Below are positions 16,477 to 23,991 of a stretch of DNA of 23,991 bases, piece by piece. The first letter of the stretch is position 1; the number at the start of each line of letters is the position of its first letter. Origin of the DNA: Chloroflexota bacterium (GTDB taxonomy: Bacteria; Chloroflexota; Anaerolineae; Aggregatilineales; Phototrophicaceae); assembly GCA_026706395.1 (NCBI GenBank), contig JAPOYU010000153.1, forward strand, positions 1 through 23,991, given 5' to 3'. The notes beneath the pieces were generated by a model, which did no database searches, was not told where the DNA came from, and was given only the letters and a program-made list of their open reading frames with translations. Both the position numbers and the translations under genes were made by a program.

Positions 16477-16485
16477 AGTTTACCA
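16477..16485 (-). promoter_or_regulatory. Candidate extended -10 of the EtfR-like gene
   Basis: On the minus strand the bases read TGGTAAACT, i.e. TG, one base and TAAACT. This is the same extended -10 form as the infC promoter. The -35 is poor. A start near 16471 would leave a leader of about 45 nt. Confidence 0.42.
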
Positions 16486-16550
16486 TTGCGCATGGCATTC
16501 ACGAAAGCGACCTGAATTCAACCGCTGCGCCGGCTGCTGTGTACCTAAGG

Positions 16551-16578
16551 TTGCAGAAGCGCCAGCCATCTGTAGAAT
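16551..16578 (+). promoter_or_regulatory. Candidate promoter of the DinB-like gene and hisS
   Basis: TTGCAG (16551-16556) and TAGAAT (16573-16578) are spaced by 16 bp, with the -10 matching five of six. It lies in the divergent gap and would start about 30 nt before the ATG at 16616. Confidence 0.48.
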
Positions 16579-16615
16579 GACCTCTGAAACTGCAACGATT
16601 GAAAGAGAGATAATC

Positions 16616-17212
16616 ATGATTGACTTTGCACCGATGCGCGATGGCGACCTGAGCTATATGGAATACGCCGCGCGGGAGAACATCGGACCCAGTGAGTTGA
16701 GAAGCCTCAGCGACGAAAGCATTGACTTTCTGCTCAGCCTGCTTGAGGACCTAACCGACGCCGATATCGCATTTGACCCGGACGATCCCGACGCTGATGA
16801 TCCCTTCGCCGTCGAAGGCGAGGAGAGAATCGGCTGGAATTTCGGCCATCTGATCGCCCACGTCACCGCCAGCTCCGAAGAAGGCGCCGCCCTCAGTTCC
16901 TTGCTGGCGCGGGGCATACCGGCTTCTGAACGCCCGCGTTACGAGACGCCCTGGCGCGATATCACCACCGTCGCGCAAGTGCGTCAACGCCTGGAGGAGA
17001 GCCGCCGAATGCGCAACGCTTACCTGGCGACTTGGCCCGACGCGCCGCTGCTGCAGGTCCTAAGGGATGTCTCCGAACGTTTCACCGCCCGCTTCGGCGA
17101 GATGAACGCGCCGGCCGCCTTCCTTTTCGGCCTGTCGCACGAAGTCGGCCACTACGACCAAATCGAAGAGGTCCGGCGGCAAGCGCTGGCAGCCCGCGCG
17201 GCCACGGCGTAA
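16616..17212 (+). CDS. DinB-like four-helix protein
   Basis: A 198-residue protein of the DinB/YfiT-like metal-dependent superfamily. Members adopt a four-helix bundle with a triad of His residues holding a divalent metal; some are thiol transferases, most are unknown. The signature helix is GWNFGHLIAHVTASSEEGA (H78, H82). The late helix is FLFGLSHEVGHYDQIEE (H175, H179). An acidic loop (DPDDPDADDPF, residues 54-64) is unusual. ATG 16616 is chosen for its purine-rich GAAAGAGAGA upstream; an in-frame ATG at 16577 would add 13 residues without any ribosome binding site. It lies 32 nt before hisS and probably shares its transcript. No functional link to histidyl-tRNA is implied by the sequence. 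Confidence 0.78.
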   Translation: MIDFAPMRDGDLSYMEYAARENIGPSELRSLSDESIDFLLSLLEDLTDADIAFDPDDPDADDPFAVEGEERIGWNFGHLIAHVTASSEEGAALSSLLARGIPASERPRYETPWRDITTVAQVRQRLEESRRMRNAYLATWPDAPLLQVLRDVSERFTARFGEMNAPAAFLFGLSHEVGHYDQIEEVRRQALAARAATA

Positions 17213-17244
17213 ACGCGACTGGCGACCTCAATGCTGGAGGCTTG

Positions 17245-18573
17245 ATGAGCAAGTTCATCGCGCCGCGCGCGCCCAAAGGCTTTCGTGACTTCTTGCCCGA
17301 TACCATGCTGCGCCGCAATTATGTCATCGACAATATCACCGAAGAGTTTCATCGCTTCGGCTTTGAACCGATCGACACGCCGATTCTCGAACTCCACGAC
17401 ACGCTCTTTGGCAAATATGGCGAAGACGCCGAAAAGCTCATCTTCACCGCCCAGCACGGTCGCAGCACGCGGGAACCGCTGGCGATGCGCTACGACTTGA
17501 CCGTGCCCCTGGCGCGCGTCGTCGGGCAATATGAAAGCCAACTTAACCTGCCCTTCAAGCGCTACCATATCGCGCCGGTCTTCCGCGGCGAGCGCCCGCA
17601 GCGCGGCCGTTACCGCGAATTCTGGCAATGTGACGCCGATACCGTCGGCATCGCTAGCATCAGCGCTGACGCCGAAATCGTCAACTTAATGCATCGCATC
17701 CTCGCCCGCCTCGGCTTCCCGCAATACGCGATCAAGATCAACCACCGGCAACTGCTGGTCGCAATCGGCGAGTTTTCCGGCGTGCCGGAAGCGCAACTGC
17801 CCGACCTCTACCGCAGCGTCGACAAATTCGACAAGATCGGCGCGGAAGGTGTTCGCAAGGAATTGACCGAGCGGGGCATCGCCGCCGACGCCGTGGCGCG
17901 CATGATGGCCCTGATCCAGGCGAAGGAACCGGGCGCTAGCAGCCTTGATCTGATTGCCGACGCCATCGGCGAGAACGCCAGCGGTTTGAAAGACCTGCGG
18001 GAGCTGGCTGACCTGCTGGCCGACGCGGGCCTGCCACCCGAGCGCTACGATTTCGATTTCACCATGGTGCGCGGCCTCGGCTACTACACCGGTCCCATCT
18101 TCGAGACAATCATCTCCAAGCCCAACCTCGGCAGCATCACCGGCGGCGGGCGTTACGATAATCTCATCGGCATGTTTCGCCGCCAGAGCCTGCCCACCAC
18201 CGGCACCTCCTTCGGCATCGAACGCATCATCGACCTAATGGACGAACTCGACCTGTATCCCTCCCATCTCGGCGGCACGCTGGTGCAAGCGCTCGTGACC
18301 GTCTTCAGTGAAGATACGCGCAGCGCTTCAATGCGTATCGCCGACCAATTGCGCCAGGCCGGCATCAACACCGAGCTTTATCTGGAAGCGCGCAAGCTGG
18401 GCCGGCAATTCGCTTACGCCGACAAGAAAGGGATTCCCCTGGTCGCCATCGCCGGTCCCGATGAGATCGAGGCCGGCGTCGTCAAATTGCGGCGTTTACG
18501 GGATGGTCATGAAGTCACGGTAGGTACTTCGCAAATGGCCAAGACAGTAAGAGAACTGTTGCAATCGGACTGA
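17245..18573 (+). CDS. hisS: Histidine-tRNA ligase
   Basis: A 442-residue class II aminoacyl-tRNA synthetase that charges tRNA-His. It starts with KGFRDFLPDTMLRRNYV, near motif 1. Motif 2 is FRGERPQRGRYREFWQ from F113 and motif 3 is GTSFGIERI from G320. The histidine-specific signature RGLGYYTGPIFE begins at R276. The C-terminal anticodon-binding domain has LRQAGINTELYLEARKLGRQ and DKKGIPLVAIAG. Length is in the usual range and no residues of the core motifs are missing. The ATG at 17245 has GGAGG four bases upstream. A longer in-frame open stretch back to 17032 overlaps the DinB-like gene and is not used. Confidence 0.97.
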   Translation: MSKFIAPRAPKGFRDFLPDTMLRRNYVIDNITEEFHRFGFEPIDTPILELHDTLFGKYGEDAEKLIFTAQHGRSTREPLAMRYDLTVPLARVVGQYESQLNLPFKRYHIAPVFRGERPQRGRYREFWQCDADTVGIASISADAEIVNLMHRILARLGFPQYAIKINHRQLLVAIGEFSGVPEAQLPDLYRSVDKFDKIGAEGVRKELTERGIAADAVARMMALIQAKEPGASSLDLIADAIGENASGLKDLRELADLLADAGLPPERYDFDFTMVRGLGYYTGPIFETIISKPNLGSITGGGRYDNLIGMFRRQSLPTTGTSFGIERIIDLMDELDLYPSHLGGTLVQALVTVFSEDTRSASMRIADQLRQAGINTELYLEARKLGRQFAYADKKGIPLVAIAGPDEIEAGVVKLRRLRDGHEVTVGTSQMAKTVRELLQSD

Positions 18574-18669
18574 GGACTTCCGAATTTAGTGAGCCTTTGA
18601 AGTTGTCACGCCGTAAAACAAGTGTCGATGCTGGCAAAGCACAAGGCAACTGGTCCGGATGTTTGCCTC

Positions 18670-19245
18670 ATGAGGAAAAAAAAGAATGGACCGCGGAAAA
18701 AATTTTGGAAGCGCTGGCTACTTGCAGCAGCCGTTCTGCTGTTGGCGATTCCACTCTGTGTCGCGCTCTGTAACGCGCTATTAAATCTTACTTTCTGGCT
18801 ACTCATTTATGACCAGATATATCACGATTTGAAAGAGCCAACTGGTCCCGGTCGACCGCCAGAACTAATTGAAACATTTCTGTTACCTGTGAACGGTGAC
18901 GAGCCTGTATTGACGCAACACAAATATAATGGCTGGGTCAATGTCACGATAACCGGTACGATTGATCTCGGCGAAGGACGTTATCATACCATGATGTGGC
19001 TTTGTGACGCCGAAGGCGGTTGCGGACCATACAGAGGTCTGAGAATAGACGGAAGCCAGACCTCCCGATACCGTTGGAAACGCTTCTCCCACGACGGTTA
19101 CGAATTCATTTATCAAGATGTTGGTGATATACCAAGGCAAATCTCCTTCCAGTTGATAACCGAAGATTATCCGGAGGCATCTGGCGCATTGGAGGTTGAG
19201 GTCTTTTATCCGTGGTACAGTTTTAATCGCGGTGGTGGGCGTTAG
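18670..19245 (+). CDS. Single-pass membrane protein with extracytoplasmic domain, unknown
   Basis: A 191-residue protein. The N-terminus is strongly basic (MRKKKNGPRKKFWKRW), then comes a hydrophobic segment at about residues 17-46 with two Cys. A polar, beta-rich region of about 140 residues follows, presumably outside the membrane. It contains paired Cys in LCDAEGGCGPYRG and several aromatic residues. I do not recognise a family. The start is uncertain: in-frame GTG 18622 and ATG 18628 would add 14-16 residues, and none has a clear ribosome binding site. An A8 run lies within the first codons (18676-18683). The gene is visibly more A/T-rich than hisS and malQ, so it may be a recent arrival or under weak constraint. 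It is probably genuine, because hydrophobic and charged patterns are orderly. Confidence 0.6.
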   Translation: MRKKKNGPRKKFWKRWLLAAAVLLLAIPLCVALCNALLNLTFWLLIYDQIYHDLKEPTGPGRPPELIETFLLPVNGDEPVLTQHKYNGWVNVTITGTIDLGEGRYHTMMWLCDAEGGCGPYRGLRIDGSQTSRYRWKRFSHDGYEFIYQDVGDIPRQISFQLITEDYPEASGALEVEVFYPWYSFNRGGGR

Positions 19246-19327
19246 CGTAGCGTCTTTATAGCGGTTTATGCCCGAGACTTTGTTTGAGACGGCAGGCCGA
19301 ACCCTTCGGTAAGCGAATCGATCGAGA

Positions 19328-20866
19328 ATGATCTCCCTCCCACGCTCCAGCGGCATTCTGCTCCACCCCACATCCCTGCCCGGCCCCTACGGCATAGGCG
19401 ATCTTGGCGCCGGCGCCTACCGTTTCGCCGACTGGCTTGAAGCTCAAGGACAATCCATCTGGCAGGTCCTGCCCCTGGGTCCGACCAGCTATGGCGATTC
19501 GCCTTATCAGACCCTCTCCGCCTTCGCCGGCAACAGCAACCTCATCAGCCTTGACCTTCTCGTCCAGGACGGCTTACTGCAGCGGGGCGACCTGGCCGAC
19601 GCGCCGCCCTTTCCCCGCGGCAAAGTCGATTACGGCTGGATCATCCCCTACCACAATCAGAAGCTGTCGCTCGCCTGGCACAACTTTATCGCGAGCGATC
19701 AGCCACGCTTGTGGAGAGAGTATGAGCAATTCCTGGAGGCGCAGCAGTTTTGGCTGGAGGATTTCGCCCTCTTCATCGCCCTCAAGCGGCAGCATAAGCT
19801 GCGTCCCTGGGTCGAATGGGAAAGCGAACTGCGCCGCCGCGAGCCAACCGCCTTGGCAAACGCTCGTACAGCTCTGGCCGAAAACATCGACGCCGAGCGC
19901 TTCCGCCAGTGGCTCTTCCACCGGCAGTGGACTGACCTAAAGGCTTACGCCCAGGCCAAGGGCATTCGCCTCTTCGGCGATCTGCCGATATTCGTCGCTC
20001 ACGACAGCGCCGATGTCTGGGCGCATCAGCACGAGTATTTCCTCGATAAGAGCGGCAATCCCACAGTGATCGCCGGCGTGCCGCCCGATTATTACAGCCC
20101 GACCGGGCAGCGCTGGGGCAACCCGCTCTACCGCTGGGATGTCGTACATGCCGACGGCTACAACTGGTGGATCGAACGTATCAGGAGCTTGCTGAACCTG
20201 GTCGATTACATCCGCGTCGATCACTTCCGCGGCTTTGAAGCCAACTGGGAGATACCGGCGACCGAACCCACTGCCGTCAAGGGGCGCTGGGTCAAGGGAC
20301 CGGGCGCCGCCCTGTTCGACGCGATACAAAGCGCCCTGGGCGAGCTGCCGATCATCGCCGAAGATCTCGGTGTGATCACGCCAGGCGTGGAAAAGCTGCG
20401 CGATGACTTCGGCTTGCCCGGCATGAAAGTGCTGCATTTCGCCTGGACCGACCCCGCCAATCCCTTCCTGCCCCACAACCACACGGTCAATTGCATCGTC
20501 TATACCGGCACGCACGATAACAATACAACCCGCGGCTGGTGGGAAAATGAAGTCGACGAGCCGACCCGCAACTTCGTCAAGGACTATCTCGGCCAGGATG
20601 TGCACGATATCGTCTGGACACTGGCGCGCGTCGGTATGCGTTCATCCGCTCGCGTCTTCATCATGCCGCTCCAAGACGTGCTCGGGCTCGGCTCAAATTC
20701 GCGTATGAATACGCCCGGCGCCGCTGCCGGCAACTGGACCTGGCGCTTCACCGAGAGCGCGCTGGCGCACCCGGGCAAAGACGCCCTGCTGCACATCACG
20801 CGCTTGTATCAACGGCATCCCGATCAACAGACCAAGCCCAGCGAAGACCTCGCCGAGAACAATTGA
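19328..20866 (+). CDS. malQ: 4-alpha-glucanotransferase (amylomaltase, GH77)
   Basis: A 512-residue cytoplasmic GH77 enzyme that transfers alpha-1,4-glucan segments between maltodextrins, releasing glucose. It opens with RSSGILLHPTSLPGPYGIGD, diagnostic of the family. The catalytic residues are D298 (nucleophile, VDHFRGFEANWEIP), E345 (acid/base, IIAEDLG) and D397 (THDNNTTRGWW). The 47-residue distance from nucleophile to acid/base equals that in the Thermus enzyme. The length matches the short (Thermus/plant D-enzyme) type, without the long N-terminal extension of E. coli MalQ. ATG 19328 is the family start; its ribosome binding site (CGAGA) is weak. A malZ-like GH13 gene follows 34 nt downstream, so the pair forms a maltodextrin or glycogen breakdown unit. 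Confidence 0.96.
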   Translation: MISLPRSSGILLHPTSLPGPYGIGDLGAGAYRFADWLEAQGQSIWQVLPLGPTSYGDSPYQTLSAFAGNSNLISLDLLVQDGLLQRGDLADAPPFPRGKVDYGWIIPYHNQKLSLAWHNFIASDQPRLWREYEQFLEAQQFWLEDFALFIALKRQHKLRPWVEWESELRRREPTALANARTALAENIDAERFRQWLFHRQWTDLKAYAQAKGIRLFGDLPIFVAHDSADVWAHQHEYFLDKSGNPTVIAGVPPDYYSPTGQRWGNPLYRWDVVHADGYNWWIERIRSLLNLVDYIRVDHFRGFEANWEIPATEPTAVKGRWVKGPGAALFDAIQSALGELPIIAEDLGVITPGVEKLRDDFGLPGMKVLHFAWTDPANPFLPHNHTVNCIVYTGTHDNNTTRGWWENEVDEPTRNFVKDYLGQDVHDIVWTLARVGMRSSARVFIMPLQDVLGLGSNSRMNTPGAAAGNWTWRFTESALAHPGKDALLHITRLYQRHPDQQTKPSEDLAENN

Positions 20867-20900
20867 ATTACCGGACTGGGTCGAGATAAAGTAGGAGATC

Positions 20901-22772
20901 ATGACGCAATTGCCGCCTTGGGCAAACTACATCCATCACGACAGCTCAGAAGTCTACCTGAGCGACATCACACCGCGCATCGGGGACGTCATTACAGTTA
21001 GCATTCGCGTACCCCAAGAGGCGGATTTGCGCGCGCTTTATCTGCGCAGCCGTCCCGATGGCGAATGGAAGCGCTTTCGCATGGAGGAGGACTACCAGCA
21101 AGGCTGGTATGACATCTGGTCAGCCGAGCTGCCGATCACGATGCATCACAACAACTACTGCTTTCGCTTCTTGACCCCCAGCGGATCTTTCTGTTTCAAC
21201 CAACAAGGTTTGAGCCCCGTTGACAGCCCCGACTGGTTCAACTTCACCGTCCTCGGCGATTATGATCCGCCGGCCTGGGTGCGGGAGCAGGTCTTCTATC
21301 AGATCTTCCCCGAGCGCTTCGCCAATGGCGACCCAAGCAACGATCGGCTGACCGGCGAGCCAACCCTGTTCGGCAAGCCCGCCCTGAAGCGAAACTGGGG
21401 TGATCTGCCTTTGCCCTGGCCGGAGTCTCGCACAGTCGATTTCTTCGGCGGCGATTTGCAGGGTATCACCCAGAATCTCGATTATCTGATCGATCTGGGC
21501 GTGACGGCCATTTACATCTGCACCATCTTTGACGCCGAGACCAACCACTTCTACGACATCCGCGATTTTAGTCAGGTCGCCGCCTCGCTGGGCGGCAACG
21601 AGGCGCTGGCGGAACTGCGCCGCGAAATGACTCAACGCGGGATGAAACTCATCCTGGATATCACGCCGAACCATTGCGGCTTTCATCATCCCTGGTACGT
21701 CGACTCGCGCACGAATCCCGAATCTGAAACTGCCGACTTTTTCTACCGCGATCCGGCTACCGGCGATGTCGAGTACTGGCTTAATGTTCCAACACTGGTC
21801 AAGCTCAACTATGGCAGCCAGACGCTGCGCGACCGTATGTACCGGGCCGATGACAGTTCGATGCGCAAATGGCTGCGCCCGCCCTACAGCATTGACGGCT
21901 ATCGCCTCGATGTCGCCAATATGACCGGCAACTTCCGTCGGACGCAATGCGGGGCCGATGTCTGGCGCGAGATGCGCGCCGCCATCAAAGCCGAAAACCC
22001 GGATGCCTACATGATGGGCGAATTCTTCCAGGACAGCTCGCCCCAACTCCAGGGCGATCAACTCGACGCCTCGATGAATTATCAGGGTTTCAATACTCCC
22101 GTCCGCCGCTGGCTGGGCAAAGGCGACCTGGGCGTGGCGGAACAGCAGCCTTTTGGCGATCCCAATCTTCTGCCGACCGAATCCCTGGCTCTGCAATGGC
22201 GGGGATACATGACCGCCATTCCCTACGTCATCGCATTGCAGCAGTTCAATCAGATCGGCAGCCACGACATCAACCGCATTCTGCGCGTCACCGAGGGCGA
22301 CCGCACTCTTGTCAAAGCTGGCACAGCGCTGCTGATTGGCTTTCCCGGCACGCCTTGCCTTTACTACGGCGATGAAATCGGCCTGGACGGCGGCCATGAT
22401 CCTGATAACCGGCGCTGCATGCCCTGGGACGAAAATCTCTGGGACGACGACCTGCGGCAATTTCATCAGCGCGTCATCGCCATCCGCCGCGATTCTCATG
22501 CCTTAAAGCACGGCGGCTTCCAGATCCTGCACGCAGCGGGCGACCTGATCGCCTTTCAGCGTCAATCCGCGCAGGAGCAAATGATCCTGGCCGTCTGGCG
22601 CGGTCCAGGCGATATGCCCGCAACGGACATCGACGCCAAGCTTGCTGATCTCCCGGACGGCGCAGCGCTTACCGATATGCTCAGCGGAGACCGCTACGAA
22701 GTGACCGGGACTGTCTTGCGTTTGAAAGGATTGGAGCACGGTCAAGCGCTCTTGCTCCGCCGCGAGACGTGA
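20901..22772 (+). CDS. GH13 alpha-glucosidase/cyclomaltodextrinase-type enzyme, MalZ-like
   Basis: A 623-residue GH13 hydrolase. Residues 1-125 form a CBM34-like beta domain typical of neopullulanase, cyclomaltodextrinase and MalZ. The TIM barrel begins at VFYQIFPERFANGD. Region I is DITPNHCGFHH. The catalytic triad is D337 (GYRLDVAN, nucleophile), E374 (MMGEFF, acid/base) and D456 (IGSHDINR). The end contains PGTPCLYYGDEIGLDGGHDP, much like E. coli MalZ, and a C-terminal beta domain. It lacks a signal peptide, so it acts in the cytosol on maltodextrins or cyclodextrins together with MalQ. AGGAG lies three bases before the ATG. Whether it is a maltodextrin glucosidase (exo) or a cyclomaltodextrinase (endo) cannot be settled here. 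Confidence 0.92.
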   Translation: MTQLPPWANYIHHDSSEVYLSDITPRIGDVITVSIRVPQEADLRALYLRSRPDGEWKRFRMEEDYQQGWYDIWSAELPITMHHNNYCFRFLTPSGSFCFNQQGLSPVDSPDWFNFTVLGDYDPPAWVREQVFYQIFPERFANGDPSNDRLTGEPTLFGKPALKRNWGDLPLPWPESRTVDFFGGDLQGITQNLDYLIDLGVTAIYICTIFDAETNHFYDIRDFSQVAASLGGNEALAELRREMTQRGMKLILDITPNHCGFHHPWYVDSRTNPESETADFFYRDPATGDVEYWLNVPTLVKLNYGSQTLRDRMYRADDSSMRKWLRPPYSIDGYRLDVANMTGNFRRTQCGADVWREMRAAIKAENPDAYMMGEFFQDSSPQLQGDQLDASMNYQGFNTPVRRWLGKGDLGVAEQQPFGDPNLLPTESLALQWRGYMTAIPYVIALQQFNQIGSHDINRILRVTEGDRTLVKAGTALLIGFPGTPCLYYGDEIGLDGGHDPDNRRCMPWDENLWDDDLRQFHQRVIAIRRDSHALKHGGFQILHAAGDLIAFQRQSAQEQMILAVWRGPGDMPATDIDAKLADLPDGAALTDMLSGDRYEVTGTVLRLKGLEHGQALLLRRET

Positions 22773-22778
22773 TAGAAT
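22773..22778 (+). promoter_or_regulatory. Possible -10 box before the clamp-peptide protein
   Basis: TAGAAT overlaps the end of the GH13 stop codon. The best upstream -35 (TTGCTC at 22752-22757) is only 15 bp away. A small hairpin GTCTC-GACT-GAGAC follows downstream. Confidence 0.3.
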
Positions 22779-22825
22779 CTAGTGACCGCTGTCTCGACTG
22801 AGACTGCCGTCAATGGATGGAATTC

Positions 22826-23365
22826 ATGGACCAACGCAGCGTCTTTTTTGACGAATGGCTGCGCAGCTTGCGCGAGCAATATAAGCATGTCGTGCGCAGC
22901 AACGACGCCGTCACGCTACCAACCCTGACTGCGGTCATGCACAACGTCGGCTTCAGCGAGGACGAACTGAAGCAACTTCGCCTCGAGGCGACGATGCATG
23001 TTGACGATGTATCCGACGATTTCCTTCCCGATCTTGATATAGTCAACGCGCCTGGGACGGCGCAGCCTCACCCAGCCGAATGCATCTGCCCGCAATGTAT
23101 GAATGTCGACGACGGCGCCCATGACGCCGAAGGTCAGCCGATCCCCGCTGAGCCGCCTGACGATAGTAATCGCGTCTATCCGGCGGCCGAGATCAACTCC
23201 ATTGAGCCGAACGAAGAAAGTGATCCGGTCACATTTGAAGACGGACTCGCGCTCAAAGCCGAAGCCTTGGAGGACGGCGAAACCGCGGCTGACACTGACG
23301 ATACCGATCAATCCGACGATGCGGAATTTGACCCCGATGCCCCGCAGCAGATGAGCATGTTCTGA
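22826..23365 (+). CDS. Acidic protein with Cys motif and C-terminal clamp-binding-like peptide
   Basis: A 179-residue protein I cannot name. Residues 1-60 look like a compact helical domain (FFDEWLRSLREQYKHVVRSN, GFSEDELKQLRLEA). C86-x-C88-P-x-x-C91 (ECICPQCM) may bind metal. Residues 93-172 are low-complexity and very acidic, so probably disordered. The last six residues are QQMSMF, close to the bacterial sliding-clamp-binding pentapeptide QL[SD]LF, which is often found at the very end of DNA polymerase and repair proteins after flexible linkers. ATG 22826 is preferred over in-frame ATG 22817 because GGATGGA lies just before it. The stop is 2 nt before the tadA ATG, indicating one transcript with coupled translation. 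Confidence 0.7.
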   Translation: MDQRSVFFDEWLRSLREQYKHVVRSNDAVTLPTLTAVMHNVGFSEDELKQLRLEATMHVDDVSDDFLPDLDIVNAPGTAQPHPAECICPQCMNVDDGAHDAEGQPIPAEPPDDSNRVYPAAEINSIEPNEESDPVTFEDGLALKAEALEDGETAADTDDTDQSDDAEFDPDAPQQMSMF

Positions 23366-23367
23366 CA

Positions 23368-23841
23368 ATGCCGATCACCGATGACGACCGGCAGTGGATG
23401 CGGCTGGCTCTTGACGAAGCCAAACGCGCTCTGGCCTCCGACGATGTGCCAGTCGGCGCTGTTGCCGTCCGGAATGGCGGGATCATCGGGCGCGGCCATA
23501 ATCGCCGCGAAGCCGATAATGACCCCACCGCCCACGCCGAAATCATCGCGATTCGTGAAGCCGCCGCTACACTCGGCAGTTGGCGTCTGGATGGCGTGAC
23601 CCTCTACTGCACGCTCGAGCCTTGCGCCATGTGCGCCGGCGCGATGGTCTTGGCGCGCCTGCCCCGGCTCGTTTATGCCGCGACTGATCCCAAAGCGGGC
23701 GCCGCCGGCAGCATCACCGATATAACCCGCCACCACCGGCTCAATCACCACGTCCATATAGAGCGCGGCATCTTCGCCGACGAAGCGGCCGACCAGATCC
23801 GCGACTTCTTCCGCCGCCTGCGTACCGACCACTCCGCATAA
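23368..23841 (+). CDS. tadA: tRNA-specific adenosine deaminase
   Basis: A 157-residue zinc deaminase that converts A34 of tRNA-Arg(ACG) to inosine. The zinc site and catalytic Glu are H56-x-E58 (TAHAEIIAI) and P85-C86-x-x-C89 (LEPCAMCAGAM). DVPVGAVAV and GHNRREADNDPTAHAE are characteristic of TadA rather than cytidine or guanine deaminases. Length is normal. The ATG at 23368 follows the previous stop by 2 nt with no clear ribosome binding site of its own, so translation probably depends on the upstream gene. A tRNA-Ser gene lies 63 nt downstream. Confidence 0.94.
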   Translation: MPITDDDRQWMRLALDEAKRALASDDVPVGAVAVRNGGIIGRGHNRREADNDPTAHAEIIAIREAAATLGSWRLDGVTLYCTLEPCAMCAGAMVLARLPRLVYAATDPKAGAAGSITDITRHHRLNHHVHIERGIFADEAADQIRDFFRRLRTDHSA

Positions 23842-23849
23842 ACGAAGCT

Positions 23850-23878
23850 GCCGCAAAACGCAGTTCTATTCTTGCGGC
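23850..23878 (+). other. Inverted repeat between tadA and tRNA-Ser
   Basis: GCCGCAA (23850-23856) and TTGCGGC (23872-23878) are perfectly complementary, with a 15-nt loop. A further T-G pair extends the stem outward. No T run follows. It could end the tadA transcript or be an operator, as it covers the -35 zone of the tRNA promoter. Confidence 0.5.
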
Positions 23879-23885
23879 GAATGTG

Positions 23886-23891
23886 TATACT
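23886..23891 (+). promoter_or_regulatory. -10 box of the tRNA-Ser gene
   Basis: TATACT ends 13 nt before the mature tRNA 5' end, a good distance for a tRNA promoter. The -35 region (about 23863-23869, TTCTAT or near) is poor. Confidence 0.45.
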
Positions 23892-23904
23892 AATTCTCTG
23901 CTTT

Positions 23905-23991
<87 letters not shown>

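Noticed and set aside
16394..16615. Long N-terminal extension of the DinB-like protein
   Set aside because: It crosses the divergent promoter region and has no ribosome binding site; ATG 16616 fits better.
17032..17244. 71-residue in-frame extension of HisRS
   Set aside because: Overlaps the end of the DinB-like gene, is Arg/Ala/Pro-rich and lacks homology; GGAGG before ATG 17245 decides the start.
21120..22499. 459-residue open frame on the minus strand opposite the GH13 gene
   Set aside because: It mirrors the codon structure of a clear GH13 enzyme, has no recognisable motif, and is a GC-driven shadow.

Overview
The window reads as an ordinary, gene-dense chromosomal segment of a GC-rich bacterium. 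No phage, IS element, CRISPR array or plasmid functions are visible. Four features fit a member of the Chloroflexota (Anaerolineae-like): an adenosylcobalamin-dependent class II ribonucleotide reductase, a NarI-like/Fe-S protein of the EtfR (FadF) type that would feed a menaquinone pool, long GT-C glycosyltransferases with C-terminal outer domains, and a divergent arginase-family enzyme. The placement is inference; no rRNA or other decisive marker is present.

Layout, left to right. (1) The C-terminal part of ftsZ, closed by a strong intrinsic terminator. (2) A 5' region of about 300 bp that may carry a NrdR-type operator pair, then nrdJ and a DUF218/YdcF-like membrane protein. (3) An arginase-family enzyme lacking the usual first metal-binding His, followed by a small four-cysteine protein with a TTG start. 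(4) The translation operon infC-rpmI-rplT, with a good promoter, a hairpin-rich leader and a terminator. It is followed by a SpoU/TrmH rRNA methyltransferase and a stand-alone dihydrolipoyl dehydrogenase. (5) A block of about 7.2 kb on the minus strand, in transcription order: a membrane EtfR-like Fe-S oxidoreductase, a RimJ/RimL-type GNAT acetyltransferase, two paralogous GT-C glycosyltransferases and a SAM methyltransferase. The last four genes overlap or nearly touch (GTGA and ATGA junctions) and look like one unit for surface glycan or polyprenyl-sugar chemistry. (6) Back on the plus strand: a DinB-like protein and hisS, a more A/T-rich single-pass membrane protein of unknown function, and the maltodextrin pair malQ and a malZ-like GH13 enzyme. 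(7) An acidic protein ending in a possible sliding-clamp-binding peptide (QMSMF), placed 2 nt before tadA. A complete tRNA-Ser(CGA) ends on the last base of the window.

Most genes are housekeeping: cell division, dNTP synthesis, translation initiation and ribosomal proteins, rRNA and tRNA modification, histidyl-tRNA synthesis, glucan degradation. The less explained parts are the arginase-like/CxxC pair, the tandem GT-C module, the regulatory leaders of nrdJ and infC, and the putative clamp-binding protein before tadA. I do not see a clearly new defence or mobile system here.
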